NCBI GenBank assembly: GCA_947179395.2
Contig: OX359289.1
Span: 69,990,229-70,054,228 of the forward strand
Length of the DNA: 64,000 nucleotides
From: Pulicaria dysenterica
Lineage: Eukaryota > Streptophyta > Magnoliopsida > Asterales > Asteraceae
Direction: 5' to 3'
Shown: positions 1 through 11,740 of the stretch, in pieces
Numbering within the stretch: position 1 is the stretch's first letter
Layout of the letters: the number at the start of each line of letters is the position of its first letter
Position numbers and translations under genes: made by a program
Notes under the pieces: generated by a model
Seen by the model: only the letters and a program-made list of their open reading frames with translations
Databases searched by the model: none
Told to the model about the DNA's origin: nothing

Positions 1-405
1 TGATTGTCGTTTAATATTAATTTTAACAAAACCAATAAATTTGTATAATTTCTGTTAGAGCTTGTATCAAAAATATCTCAACCATCGTCCGTTAAATACT
101 TGATTTTCATGGAATCTTATTGTACAACCCGAGTAAAATTTGTCAATGTCATTCGCAATTATAAATGTGTATAATATAGCTTTTTTTTGTTCACGCAGTC
201 CTCTAAATCTACATCTTTTATCTCAAATAAATCTTAAATTTTTAACTTTAAAGAGGAAAACCCACCTTATAAACACCTTGGTACGTATCGCTAGGCCAAT
301 GACTCTTTAGATAAGATACCTGCATTTTTAAGTCCACAAGATTAAAAAAAAAACATAATGTTAAAAAATGTTCTCACAGATAATTATTTAGTATAATTAT
401 TAATA
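1..405. other. AT-rich intergenic DNA
   Basis: No ORF, RNA gene or clear repeat end is visible. The stretch ends in TTATTAATA (397-405), the left target-site duplication of the Mutator-like element that follows. Confidence 0.6.
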
Positions 406-1692
406 GGGTTTACTTTCAAAAAGTGTACTGAACTTGTCACTTTTTGCTATTGTGTATATTAATCTTTTAAAGCTACCATTTAATGTACTGAAGTTTCAAA
501 ATATACTATTAAAAGTTTCGTGACCTTTTATAGCAGGTTATGGGTGATGTGGCACGGTCATGAGTGATATGGCATGTGATATGTAATATATCTGTTTAAA
601 AATAATAGAAATAATAATAATATTATTAAATAAATAAATAAATAAAAACTTATGAACAGGTTTGAATGGAGACTTCAACAGATTGAATGAATGGCGACTT
701 CATCATCTGCTTTTGTCATCTTCACCAACTGAATGATTTTCTCCACCCTTTCGATTAACGCCACCAGCACCAGATTCTATAATGGCAACTTCAACAGATT
801 GAATGACGACTTCAACGGATTCTCCAGTGATTGAATCCAAGGGCTACCCAGATTCTCAACCATCGTCAGCCATCGAACAGCATCAAGAAAACCATCAACA
901 CAGATTTGTTCATGGCTGCCATCGTATTCTCGTAAGACTCCATGACTGAACCTTCACAAGTAAGTTTCTATTAGGGCTTTATTGATTTAGGTATTTTTTG
1001 TTTGGTTCGATTTAGGGCTTTATCGATTAGGGCTAAATGAAGATCTTCATGACTGCACTAGTTCACAGACTCATTTTGGGGCTTTATCAAGGGTTTCTCA
1101 TATCTGGGTTTCTCATCGAGGGTTCTCATCGATTAGGGCTAAAAGAACACCATCAACACAAATGTGGGTTCACCATCGACCACCTGGGTTTCGAGTTGGG
1201 GTTTTTTCGACTTAGGGTTTCGAGTTAGATTTTGACAGATTCAAGTTTTGTTCTTATGATTCATTTCAGGTTTTGTTCTTATGATTCAAGTTTTGTTCTT
1301 GCTTCATCTTCATCATTTCAATATTTGTTCTTATGTTTGGGTTTGATATGATTTTGCTTCTTGATCTTATAAGTCTATGTTTGTGTTTATGAATATGTTC
1401 TTGATTGAGTCCAGATGAAAATGTTCTTAAATGAGGGAAGATCACATCTTCATGTTCATGGAGATGAAGATTGTTTTGAATATTATGATGTTGCAATAAT
1501 TAATGACATGGCATATTAGGTTACATTTACAAAAATTAAAAATTAAAGAATTACTGGTCACCTACTTAGAAGGTAACCGGATATATCATTGGTAGTTTTT
1601 GGAAAATTGAATAAACTAAATGGTAGTTTTATAAGGTTGGTATACACAATAGCAAAAAATAACAAGTTCAGTACACTTTTAAAACTAAACCC
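406..1692. mobile_element. Non-autonomous Mutator-like (MULE) element
   Basis: The two ends are long inverted repeats. The left begins GGGTTTACTTTC and the right, read in reverse complement, begins GGGTTTAGTTTT; both then share AAGTGTACTGAACTTGT and TTTTTGCTATTGTGTATA and stay alignable for about 70-110 bp. Flanking 9-mers TTATTAATA (397-405) and TTATAAATA (1693-1701) differ at one base. Long TIRs plus a 9-bp duplication are the Mutator superfamily signature. The interior (about 690-1260) is richer in G and C, with repeated phrases such as CTTCAACAGATTGAATGA and GATTAGGGCTAAA, but no transposase or convincing long ORF. It could be a Pack-MULE carrying captured gene pieces; the source is not recognised. 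Confidence 0.75.
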
Positions 1693-3330
1693 TTATAAAT
1701 ACGGACATTGTAATATTTTCCTATATATCATTTGTGCTTAAACATAGATCGACTATGTTGTAAGTGTTTATTAAGCAGTAAGTTAGACAAACATTTCATC
1801 AAATTGTTCGCACCAAATATTTCTTTGACATTTTTTAATATAAGAAGGGAAGAAATTTGTTGTAAAAAGTTAATCTTTATACATTCAAGTATATAGAGAA
1901 ATATAATTTTGTATGTTAAACATAGAAATAGTACTTTTTATAATTTGGTTTCGTGATTAAAGATATTGTCATATAATATTGTACTAGTGTAAATGTTCAT
2001 GTGATACACGAGTTGTTTAAAAAATATTTATTTAAATTAATAAAATCTATTAAATAATTATAAAACATTAAAAAATTAAAAAAATTAGCATAACATGAAT
2101 AAATATATGACAATTTTTAAATTTAGTTTATCAATTTTCAAATTACAAAATTTAGGATGTGTTTTAGATCCGATGAAATTTGTTTCTAAGTTTAGGTATT
2201 TTTTAATATTTTAATATAAATAAAAGACTAACTATTATAAATTTAATTAGAAGATATTAACCTTTTATTTAATCAATATTAAATCTTAGCCATTAATTTA
2301 GGTTAAAACTAAAAGCTTAATTTTAACTTTGAATAGTCAAATTTGAAACTCTATATAAAATTTAAATGAGATAAGGTTAAAAATAATATAAATTTAATAC
2401 ATTTTAATGTTAAATTTAAATTATATAAATAAATATAAATATAAATATAATATAATAGTAATAAAACGTTGGATTAGAGATTAAAATTTGTTACGTACTT
2501 ACGTGGATCAAAAAAAAATTTATAAGAAGTATTGGAATTATCTTTACTAAATAAAATACGATAAAAGAAGACATTTTTGTGATGATCAAATTTGAGGAAA
2601 ATACTATGTATATATTTAATACAACGAAAATAAACACATGTAATAGCTAGATAACAAATAGCTTTTCAAGAATTTTATGAAATAAGATTAGATATTAATA
2701 ATATTCATATTTACGATCACTTTGAATGAGAGTTTGACACACGAGACGTCATGTAGATGTATTACTAATATAATACGTAAAAGAAATCTTTTTGTTAGGT
2801 TTTATTTCGTTCGAATTTTGTACGTACCTTTTTATTTGAAAAAAAGCTAAATATTTAGTCAAAATTTGTCAAACTTTTTCTTTGGAGTGTTATGGAGTTT
2901 TACACATTAAAAAAAAGTGAAAAGGATGAAGAAAACGTTAATTTTGGCTTGATGTGTCAAATCAATCAACAAGTTCACTTGATCGTATTGGAAATAAAAT
3001 AATGTAACCTTTATAAAAGGTCCACATGCTATTTTCTTCTGTCTTATCAATTAATTAAGCATACGTCTAGATAAATTAAGAAAATAACTTGACTCGACTG
3101 AAAACATGTATAAAAATGATGCCTTTAATTAGTTAGATATTCGGTAAAAGTTATATAAATATCTGGGATTTAGAAGGTTCATTTAAATCATGTGAAAGAG
3201 ACATTAGAATTGTGTATCGGTCTTCCTTCCAATGCTGGTCGGGGCCTTGTAGTGCCAAACACCATCGCCTTAGTGTTGATTGGGGCGGGTTCCCACCCCG
3301 GCTAGCCCTGCCAGCTAGGGTAACCCATTC
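1693..3330. other. AT-rich intergenic DNA
   Basis: Very AT-rich with no recognisable gene. The last 100 bp before the LTR at 3331 (about 3230-3330) is GC-richer and may belong to an older repeat; it was not identified. Confidence 0.5.
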
Positions 3331-4089
3331 CGTTAGAGTATGCTCGCTGACACACATACGCCATATAGATCACTACCGATGATGTATGTGCCTATTGGGT
3401 CACACACCGGGGATCAATCTCGACAGCCTAAAAGATGGAGAGACCAATGGTGTCAAAATGGAAAAGTTGTGATGCAGGCCGCATTAGCGGCGCTAATCTT
3501 TTAGAGTTAGTGGCGCTACACCCTAAAAGTTAGCGGCGCTAACATCTGTCAGATTGCATGCAATGATTGTGTTTTCCACCTCCCTTAATTGCCCTATGCA
3601 TAGGCTTCTTTTTCTGATTGCTTGGCCGGCCAGGGGAGATCAAAACGCATCTTTGGGTCTTTAAAAGAACCCCTTTTGCCTTTGCTTCCAATCCTTTGCC
3701 ACATTCACATTTACACTTAGTTTTTATAACTCTTAGAGTGTCTTGTGAGTGCTACAACCAACAGATCCGAAATTCCAGAAGTTTTTGGCTGTTCTTGAAG
3801 GATTTCAAGGCTTTGAAGATCCTTCAAGCTTGCTAGTACAAGGAGGTAGTGTAAACCCGGGGTGGACTTCAATAGAGGAAGCCTACTTTGGTCTTCAAGT
3901 CTTCATCTCTTCATCCACGTGTTTCTGGAGCTAAGGAGAAGGGTATAATCTCTTTTCTTTCTCTTTTTCATGTTGCATAAGTTAGCTAAGAGTTTGGTCC
4001 ATGACTTGGGGTTTTATGCTTTAAATACTTGTACTTTATGCTTTGCATGTTGTTCTTGTTGCTTCCGCTGTGTTCATAGAACCCCAACA
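3331..4089 (+). repeat. 5' LTR of element A
   Basis: Matches 26900-27659 along its length. It starts CGTTAGAGTATG (the 3' copy has TGTTGGAGTATG, so the terminal TG has mutated) and ends ACCCCAACA. It carries three copies of a 13-bp palindrome at 3484-3542. The iMet primer site follows one base after the end. Confidence 0.9.
3484..3542. repeat. Triple palindrome TTAGCGGCGCTAA, 23-bp pitch (A 5' LTR)
   Basis: Copies lie at 3484-3496 (exact), 3507-3519 (TTAGTGGCGCTAC) and 3530-3542 (exact), so starts are exactly 23 bp apart. The 10-bp spacers TCTTTTAGAG and ACCCTAAAAG resemble those of the second array 691 bp downstream in the leader. Confidence 0.95.
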
Positions 4090-4090
4090 G

Positions 4091-4103
4091 TGGTATCAGA
4101 GCC
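4091..4103 (+). other. Primer-binding site, tRNA-iMet type (element A)
   Basis: TGGTATCAGAGCC one base after the LTR is the usual plant Ty1/copia primer site, complementary to initiator tRNA-Met. Confidence 0.95.
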
Positions 4104-4999
4104 ACCTCTATACTACTTTTGCACATGGTGGCCTGAAAACCCAAAAACGGATTTTTGTTTTCTGACCAGAAGGGTTAGCGGTGCTAACTTTTGACAGTTA
4201 GCGGCGCTAACACCTTAAACTTAGCGGCGCTACCGTGTCTGGCAGTGCTGTTTTTGGTTTTTTAAAACTTTAAAATATTTTTGGGTTTTTGGCATTGTGT
4301 TTTAGTTTCTGGATTTTTGAGTCCAGAAATTAAAATATTTATTTCAAGTTACATTGTATAATGGTTGGTGTATATATTATTATTTTGGCATGAAAGTGAT
4401 AATTGCATATACTTACATTATGTATTTATGAATATGTTTCATCAAAAATGATTTGGTGTTACTAATGAATAAGTATATGTGATTTTTAGTGCCTTGAGTG
4501 TTTTTGTAAAAATCTTAACCATTATACATAAGTTTACATGGTTTTGTGTAGCACACCATGGTGTTGTTGTTGTTGTTCATTAGTGAACCTGTTTTGTTGG
4601 TAACCACCTAGATGCCCTAGACCTTGTGGATGTTTGGTTGTGTTTGGTTGTTATTCTTTCATTTGGTGACTTTAGTCACATGGTATGTAATAATAATTTA
4701 TTTATTTATTTATTTATTTGGTATGTAATTTGTATTTGTGGCTTGCATGCCATTTAAATATTCCATATTATGTATTCGTACTAGAAAATAGGAAATTGTG
4801 GCTTGCATGCCATTTATTTTACTTTCTATGTATTTGTAATATGGAGCAACCAACGGGAGTCCATGGAGTGACAGCTTGGCGAACACAAATCCGGAAGGCC
4901 CAATGGAGGTGGCGGGTTTAGTGGGAGGACATCCAAGTCAAGAATTTTGTCCTTAGATGACTTGTTTTTCCCGTAGTGGCTCACGGGAAAAACGCATAG
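4104..4999 (+). other. 5' leader of element A, first part
   Basis: Untranslated leader. It has a second palindrome triplet (4175-4233), a GTT run near 4563-4576, an ATTT run near 4697-4720, and a local duplication of TTGTGGCTTGCATGCCATTT (about 4735 and 4796). The reverse-oriented A-family fragment at 41050-41658 matches the first part of this leader. It is interrupted at 5000 by element C. Confidence 0.7.
4175..4233. repeat. Triple palindrome, 23-bp pitch (A leader)
   Basis: Copies at 4175-4187 (TTAGCGGTGCTAA), 4198-4210 (TTAGCGGCGCTAA) and 4221-4233 (TTAGCGGCGCTAC). The pitch is again exactly 23 bp and each copy is 691 bp from its partner in the LTR. The array is bracketed by CCAGAAGG on the left and TGTCTGGCAG on the right. 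Confidence 0.95.
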
Positions 5000-6459
5000 T
5001 GTTAGAACATAGAGGGGGGTGAATAGGTTCTTTAACTTAGTTTACCAATTTTTACACTTATAAAATTTGTAAGTTGTGTTAAAAATATTTTTCTTGAAGT
5101 TTATAACACAACAAATATATATACTTGAAATAAAGAGAGTAAGGGTAGAGAGATATCACCAATTAGTAGACAAGAGATTTATAGTGGTTCATGCAAGTGT
5201 TAACAAACTTGCACTACATCCACTCCTTGGCCTCACCCACCCAAGAGTTTGCTCCACTAACATCTCTCTTTGAAGGTAGAGATAAACCTTTTACACTTCT
5301 CTTTTTCACTTGCAAGAATTAACACTTCAAACTTGCAAGTAAGGTAAAGATAACCTTGTTTCACTCTAATTCTAAAGGCTAGAGTTGATCCTTACTTCAC
5401 TCTAATTTGAAAGGCTAGAGTTGATCCTTACACTATTACAAAATATGTAGAAAGATGATGTAGTGTTTAAGCTTTGAAAGCTTTGCTCTTGCTTGATTCT
5501 TGATCTTGAATGATAGATGAATTATCAAAGAATATGAGCTCACAAGATAAGAATATATTTTTAGTGTTTTTGATGTACAAGAGTTAAGTAATGAATGAGG
5601 TTTAAGTTGGTTTAAATAAGGAAAAAGGTCAAAGTCTCAAAACTGTCCACACGTCTCACGGTCGACCGTGGCTAAAACCGTCAGCGTACTGGAGCATTTT
5701 TTAGCCTTTCAAATATGGACGTTGGGCTTTTACCAAAACCACACACAACTCAATTTTACCATAAAAATTCACTAAAAAGAAGCTTGGCAAAAGTTAGGTT
5801 GATTCCATACTTCTTAAGTTTGAATTTTAACACAAAAATGGAACTTTGAAAACCAATACAAAAAACATGTTGGAATTTTTCTTCTTTGAGAGATTCCTTT
5901 GCTAAATATGGTGTTGTATTGTTTCAAAGATGTATTATATTTTGGGATTTGCCAAAATAAGAAGTCTTGTATTAATTCAACCAAGCTTGTGAATTTTATA
6001 AAAAGTTTGTTAATTTTTATAGAAGCTTTTATAAAAATGATTTTATAAAAGACTTAAACTTGTTTATTTATTATTCTTGTAAGCTCATATTTTCCGAACT
6101 CTTGTTTGTAGTTTTCTTCGCCACCGACTGTCGGGTACGAGTTCGGCTGACTTCAAGAGGAACAATGTTTAAGAATAGTGAGCTGTGCAGTGACGGTTGA
6201 TACACGGTCGACCGTGGGATCGACCGTGAACACTTTACGCTTTCTTCAAAACTTGTTTTCTTCATATCTTGTTGAGTTAAATTCTTTTACTTGTTTGTAC
6301 TTCACTTGATCATCAATTTGAGGCTTGTTAATTTTCTTTAAGAATATAGATATGAACATATGAATAATTTTGATAAGCAATAGTATCACATGTGTATATT
6401 TTTATCATCATCAAAACAAGGAGTGCACTTTTAAATGTATGACCATGTATGCACCAACA
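5000..6459 (-). repeat. 3' LTR of element C
   Basis: 1460 bp, full length. The + strand reads TGTTAGAACATAGAGG at the left and GCACCAACA at the right. It contains the perfect 14-bp palindrome CACGGTCGACCGTG at 5657-5670 and 6203-6216. Confidence 0.85.
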
Positions 6460-8778
6460 ATCTCCCCCTTTTTGATGATGACAAAATATGCAACATTTAA
6501 TTAAGATTGCTACACAAAATTATTCATGTTAACAATGTTGCATAGCTATATTCTTCTCCCCTTTTTGTCAAATCAAAAAGGAACATTCTTCTCCCTCTTA
6601 TGATCTAGCACAAAATAGTTGATGAAGCTCTCCCTTGATCAAAGCTCCCCCGTGATTTATGATCCCTTTAAGCTAGCACTTGACAAAAGATAGACAAAAC
6701 AAAACACAAGTGCAAGATATACCAAAGTATTTGCATAAACTTAATTTAGGAAAAATCAAATATACTCAAGTAGGAATCATGAGAGATTTATGCATCATTA
6801 TCTTGTATTTATGCTAATGATAGGAAGTGAGAGTGTGAATATATATGAAATTTTCTTTTTGGTTGGTGACTCCCCCTTAAAATGTGCATATTATGTTAGG
6901 GACAACCAAAATCCACAATCCTAATCTTAAGTTAAGTATCAAAAATTTCTTAGCTCTAGATTGTGGAGATTATCTCAATATTTGTCTATTCATTTCTAAT
7001 TGATATTTGTTCATATACATTATGTAGCAAATGGATGATTTAATCAAGTAAGTGACCAATGTGTGCACTAAATTGACAATTATTTTGATTTTATGTATGA
7101 AGCACATGATGTCATGTATATTATCTTGATCTTCAAATAATAATACATTGTATATGTAGATCAACATATCATGAGAAATTTGATATAGAATTGATCTTAT
7201 CATGATTACGATCAACATTGATATGTATATTTCTCAAGTATTACATATTTGAGTTAATTCTATACCAACATATACTTACTAAAATATACTCTCATTATTA
7301 CTAGTACACAAAAGTTTTCTAATTTCAAGCAAGTCAAATAAAGATTTTATAGTTACATGTTTGGTTCATGATTACTTAAGTTTATCTTCTTTTGATAGAT
7401 CAACTAGGCTTAAGTATAAGTTTACTTGTTATTTTATCTTATATTCAAATTTGCTTTTTATTTATGTGTATTCAATATCCAACAAGATTAGGATGATTTG
7501 AGAAAAGTGTTCTCATGAGTACAAAGCATGCAATACCAATGCTCCAATCATTATTTATGCATGTATGCCACATAGTTTCATGTGTCAAGTGATAATCAAA
7601 TTAAGTATGTGACACATGAGATTAGTCATTTAAGTATATAGGCATACTCAAGCATATATCAAGATGACAAATAACATGATTTCTTATATGAGGCATAACT
7701 CGTCATCTATTTTAACTATCTTGATTACAAAGAGTAATTCATTAAGTACCATGACAAGATAGTAAGAGAGAACCACTTGCAACAATTTATATGTTAATTT
7801 ATATTTCTTTACCATGTAATTATCTTCACAAACTTATTTCAAAGACTCTTTTGATAATGATCTTATATGAAAAGTACATCCATAAGATATCTTGACCATA
7901 ATTCATTACATGATAATTATTCAACACTTGATGAGCATGAATGAAATATCATAATGTTACATATGTTTAGTGATATTTCATGTAAGAATCACATATGTAA
8001 TTTGATAACATTAAGAACAAGGATATGTCAAACATGAACCAAAGTATTATCATTTAGCATATCTTGTTGATGTAAATAGGATATCATGAGCATCACATAT
8101 AAGTTGCATACAAGCATTTTACCTTTTCAAACCATGTAAGATATAGAATTTTGTGTAAATTATTTTTATTTCTCCATGTATGCAATTACTTAATGAGCTC
8201 TTATAAAAGTAACACATGAAATGTTTGACTAAAATGGTTTTTCAAACTCTTATGTCATAACTCAACTTTTAGTTTGTGATTACTTTGAATTGTGAAGTGT
8301 ATAAGATATAAGCAAGTTCTTATTTATTTAATGTAATCTTATCTTAACTTCATAATAATCATTTTATGACTTTGCAAGTTTAATTAGTTTATCACTTTTA
8401 CTAATAGTCTTGACTTTTTGAACTAAGTTCTTAGAATTTGAGCCCAAGACAAGATATTCAAACTTTAACATCATAGGGAGTTGCATGTTAGCATATTGTT
8501 GCACTAAACCAATGTAATATAATTTATTTAATGCACAAAGGTTTAGGCATAACATTTTAGTACCATAAACATGCATTTATTCGTTTGTTTACAATGATGT
8601 CCACAAAATTTGTATGAGTTTTCAAAGTAATAGGTGAAGAAGTGATTTAGTGATGAATGACAATTTAGAATTTTGGAAACCTCCAGAGGGTCGACGGTCG
8701 ATGCACGGTATCGACCGTGTATCGACCGTGAAGCATCTGTTCACTTTTTCTTTATTTGTTAGACTTTTCAACAAATAA

Positions 8779-8824
<46 letters not shown>

Positions 8825-10676
8825 CTCAGTTATGTTTTGTCACAAACCCATTTTTCATCATATTAATTTTCCTTCATTCTTTACCCCTAAACCCAAGGCT
8901 TAAACATTAAACAAAATTGTTCATACATGATTCATGTTAGATTTATGTGTAGAGTGGAACCCTAAGAAGATAAAGAAGAAACAATGGTGAGGAATTTTAC
9001 CTTTAGTGAAGAGGATTCATGAATCAAGTGAGAGATCTAGAATGAAGAAGTTTTCACTTGTAGATGGACTATAAATCCAACCCGGGCTTCAACCATAGTT
9101 TCAATCATAAGGTAAATTCTTGTTTCTTGCAATAAATTTTAAGCTTTTTGAGTGTCTAAGCAAAAATGGAGGCTAGGGTTTTTGTGGGGAAGATGGGTAA
9201 AGTGATTAAAGTGGTAAGATGAGAGAGAAATAGGACAAAATAGGTTTAAAATCCGTCAGACATCCGACGGACGATCCACGGTCGACCCTGGAATCGACCG
9301 CGAGATTTCTTTCAATTTGATTATTTGGACAGTGGATCCACGGTCGATACACGGCTTCGACCGTGGTTCGACCGTGAACCTTCTGGAAGCACAATTTTGA
9401 AAGTTTTCACATAATCAAACTTTATTTCCTAGGGAACATGTTCAATCATTTCTAAACCAAATCTTATTGCATTAACTACTTCTTTCTTAAGTGGTTTAGT
9501 ATTTATGTCCGCAACTACGATTTATCAAAGTAAGTTGTCTTAATTTGTGATATGATATCTTTTCAATTCTAAGACAATTTTACTTATGATAAAATCTAAT
9601 TTGGTTCTTTAATCACTTAAACCCAATCAAAGTATATGACAATGAAATTCATGGGTTTGAAGCAAGCCATCAATTTTTGACAAATAATTTAATATTTAAT
9701 TATACATTTCAATATATATATAGAAATATATACCATATATTTCCATATCATTTAGATACTCTTAGCCAAAACATGATTTGTGAGAAATTTAAGCATTTGC
9801 ATATGATTACTTAGGTAATATGATGAACATGTACATGGTATATCAAATTTTAAAGTATTGTTCATCAATATGCAATTTTTAACTTTAAGCACAATTTTTC
9901 TCACATTCAAAAGCAACTACTCTTGTTTAGATGTAGTTTAATTATTCCAACTTTATGAGACTATACATCTAGAATTATTAATCAACTATCAATTTTCTCA
10001 AATTTGTTATTTAATGATTTTCAAGATAGTTTGATATTTGTCATGCATCTATATGGAAGAGCTTCAAGTTATTATTTAAATCACAACACCAAGTAATATG
10101 GGCACAAGTAATATGTCATTTTAACGCCACATAGTTCAACTTTGTAACTCAATAAAAAAGTATTTGACTTGAGTATGAACTGAGCTTTGAAAGACATTTA
10201 AGCATTTGATAAGTATTTCTATGTCTTTTGTTAATGCTTTTGCTACCCTTGATTTATTTTTATAGCAAACCAAGTTTATGTAAAGCACTAGATACAATAA
10301 ACACATTTAAACATGTCAAGTAGTTTCACATAAGTTCTCATGACACTTTCAACACATAGATGTCAACATATAAAGCTTTGAGAAGTGAAAGAGAAACTTA
10401 TCTTGATTGTGTTTCACTAGTGTTGTTCAAAGCATTATCCTTGATGATTTGTTATCCAAGCCTTTCATCCACACAATATTTCAAGTTGCATCATGAATAA
10501 TATTCAACATCCAATGCAAGCTACAACTCAAACATATTTCATATATGTGGTACCCATCTTTTCATGGGTCCAGGATTGTTAGCATCAAACACACCTATTT
10601 TAATCCACCTTTGTGTTATCTTACAACCTTTATGATACCAAGTATTCATGTAGGCAATAGGTTTATGATAACATTT
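6460..10676. other. Internal non-coding region of element C
   Basis: Starts with the polypurine tract (minus strand). The remainder is AT-rich with only short unsupported ORFs; no protease, integrase or RT motif was seen in either strand. It has a TA microsatellite at 8783-8818 and three ACGGTCGAT-type cassettes near 8694-8729, 9266-9302 and 9340-9375. Confidence 0.6.
8694..8729. repeat. 36-bp hairpin cassette (element C)
   Basis: Left arm ACGGTCGATGCACGGT (8694-8709), loop ATCG, right arm ACCGTGTATCGACCGT (8714-8729): a 16-bp stem with one mismatch. A related cassette is at 9340-9375 and an almost identical one at 10844-10879. Confidence 0.9.
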
Positions 10677-11627
10677 TTATCTTTGAATCACCTTTGATCT
10701 AGATCTCTTAAAACCAAGCTCATGCCTTGAAGTTGTAGCATAAACATTTCTCATTTGTTCATTTCTTGCAACCTTAGGCATACAAGTGGGAGAACTAGAG
10801 TCAATATTGCATTTTTCAAGTTTTTGAAAATTCCAGTGTGCCGACGGTCGATGCACGGTATCGACCGTGGATCGACCGTGAAGCTCCTGGATTTTTTCTT
10901 TTGCTCTTTCTTCCATACACATGCTTAGTTCTAATAGGTTTGTTGATATGTTACTTGTTTTAATTAAAAACCCAAGACTTCCCTTGTCACTTGATGGTTG
11001 TTGAACTCTAACATTCTCTTCTTTGAAATCAACACAAGAAGTAGAGCAACCTTGTGACATAAAATTGTATTCTCTCAACTCAACAATTTTCTTAATCAAT
11101 ATCTCATTAAGAGCTTTGAGATTGAGATTATCACTTTCAATATTTTTCAAATCATTGGTCTTGGTAATGAGTTTTGAATTAATATCAAGTAACATATCAC
11201 ATCTATCTTTTAGCTAATCATAAAGATTATGTGAGCTATCTTTACTACTAGAAGATACCTCATTTTCTTCAAATGCTATGAAGCAAGAAAGCTCTCTTGA
11301 TCTCTCTTTTTCTTCATTTCTTCTTGCCTCAAGCTTCTCAAATTTACCTATATCTTTCCATAATCTCTTGGCACAAGTGTAAGAACACATATATTCATAT
11401 TTACTTTTCTTAAGAGATTTATGAATAAATATCAATATTTATTTATTTAGTGACTCTCTTTCAAGCTCATTTCCATCAAAATCACTTTCAATAAAATTAC
11501 CCATATCATAATTTATTGATCTCAAGAAAGTCACCATGTAGGTTTTCCAACCTAAAAGTGTATAATCAATAAACATGGGTAAAGTGTCCATATAAACCCC
11601 CAAACTTAGGTTATCATTTAAATCCAT
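10677..11627 (-). pseudogene. Decayed copia gag fragment (element C)
   Basis: One reading frame is broken into 62-, 73- and 172-residue pieces by in-frame stops at 11439-11441 and 11214-11216. The N-terminal piece has the gag-like pattern LLGWKTYMVTFLRSI, resembling the YxxWKxxMxxFLRS start of plant copia gag proteins. The next pieces are charged and probably coiled coil (KFEKLEARRNEEKERS; SDNLNLKALNEILIKKI). The middle of the usual gag domain is missing and no zinc knuckle is seen. The 36-bp hairpin cassette at 10844-10879 lies inside this frame and is translated as part of it. It sits about 100 bp downstream of the C primer site, the normal place for gag. The assignment rests mainly on position. 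Confidence 0.5.
10844..10879. repeat. 36-bp hairpin cassette inside the C gag frame
   Basis: Left arm ACGGTCGATGCACGGT (10844-10859), loop ATCG (10860-10863), right arm ACCGTGGATCGACCGT (10864-10879), one mismatch. It is bracketed by TTCCAG on the left and CTCCTGG on the right. Confidence 0.9.
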
Positions 11628-11726
11628 GGATCTAACTCAATATTTTTGTAACAAAATTGTTTTCTTGAAAATTTACAAAGCAAGTTGTATCACAAAACAA
11701 TTTTTACAAAAATTTTAGAGCAACTT

Positions 11727-11738
11727 GCTCTTATACCA
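11727..11738 (-). other. Primer-binding site of element C (one base altered)
   Basis: The minus strand reads TGGTATAAGAGC two bases from the LTR; the iMet site is normally TGGTATCAGAGC, so one C has become A. Confidence 0.8.
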
Positions 11739-11740
11739 AT

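Noticed and set aside
5000..6390. Taking the C LTR as ending at 6390 (TATCACA)
   Set aside because: That is only where the truncated partner stops; the polypurine tract at 6460-6472 and the CCAACA end at 6459 show that the real LTR is longer.
7000..8600. Short ORFs within element C interior
   Set aside because: AT-rich random frames with no motif; not supported as genes.
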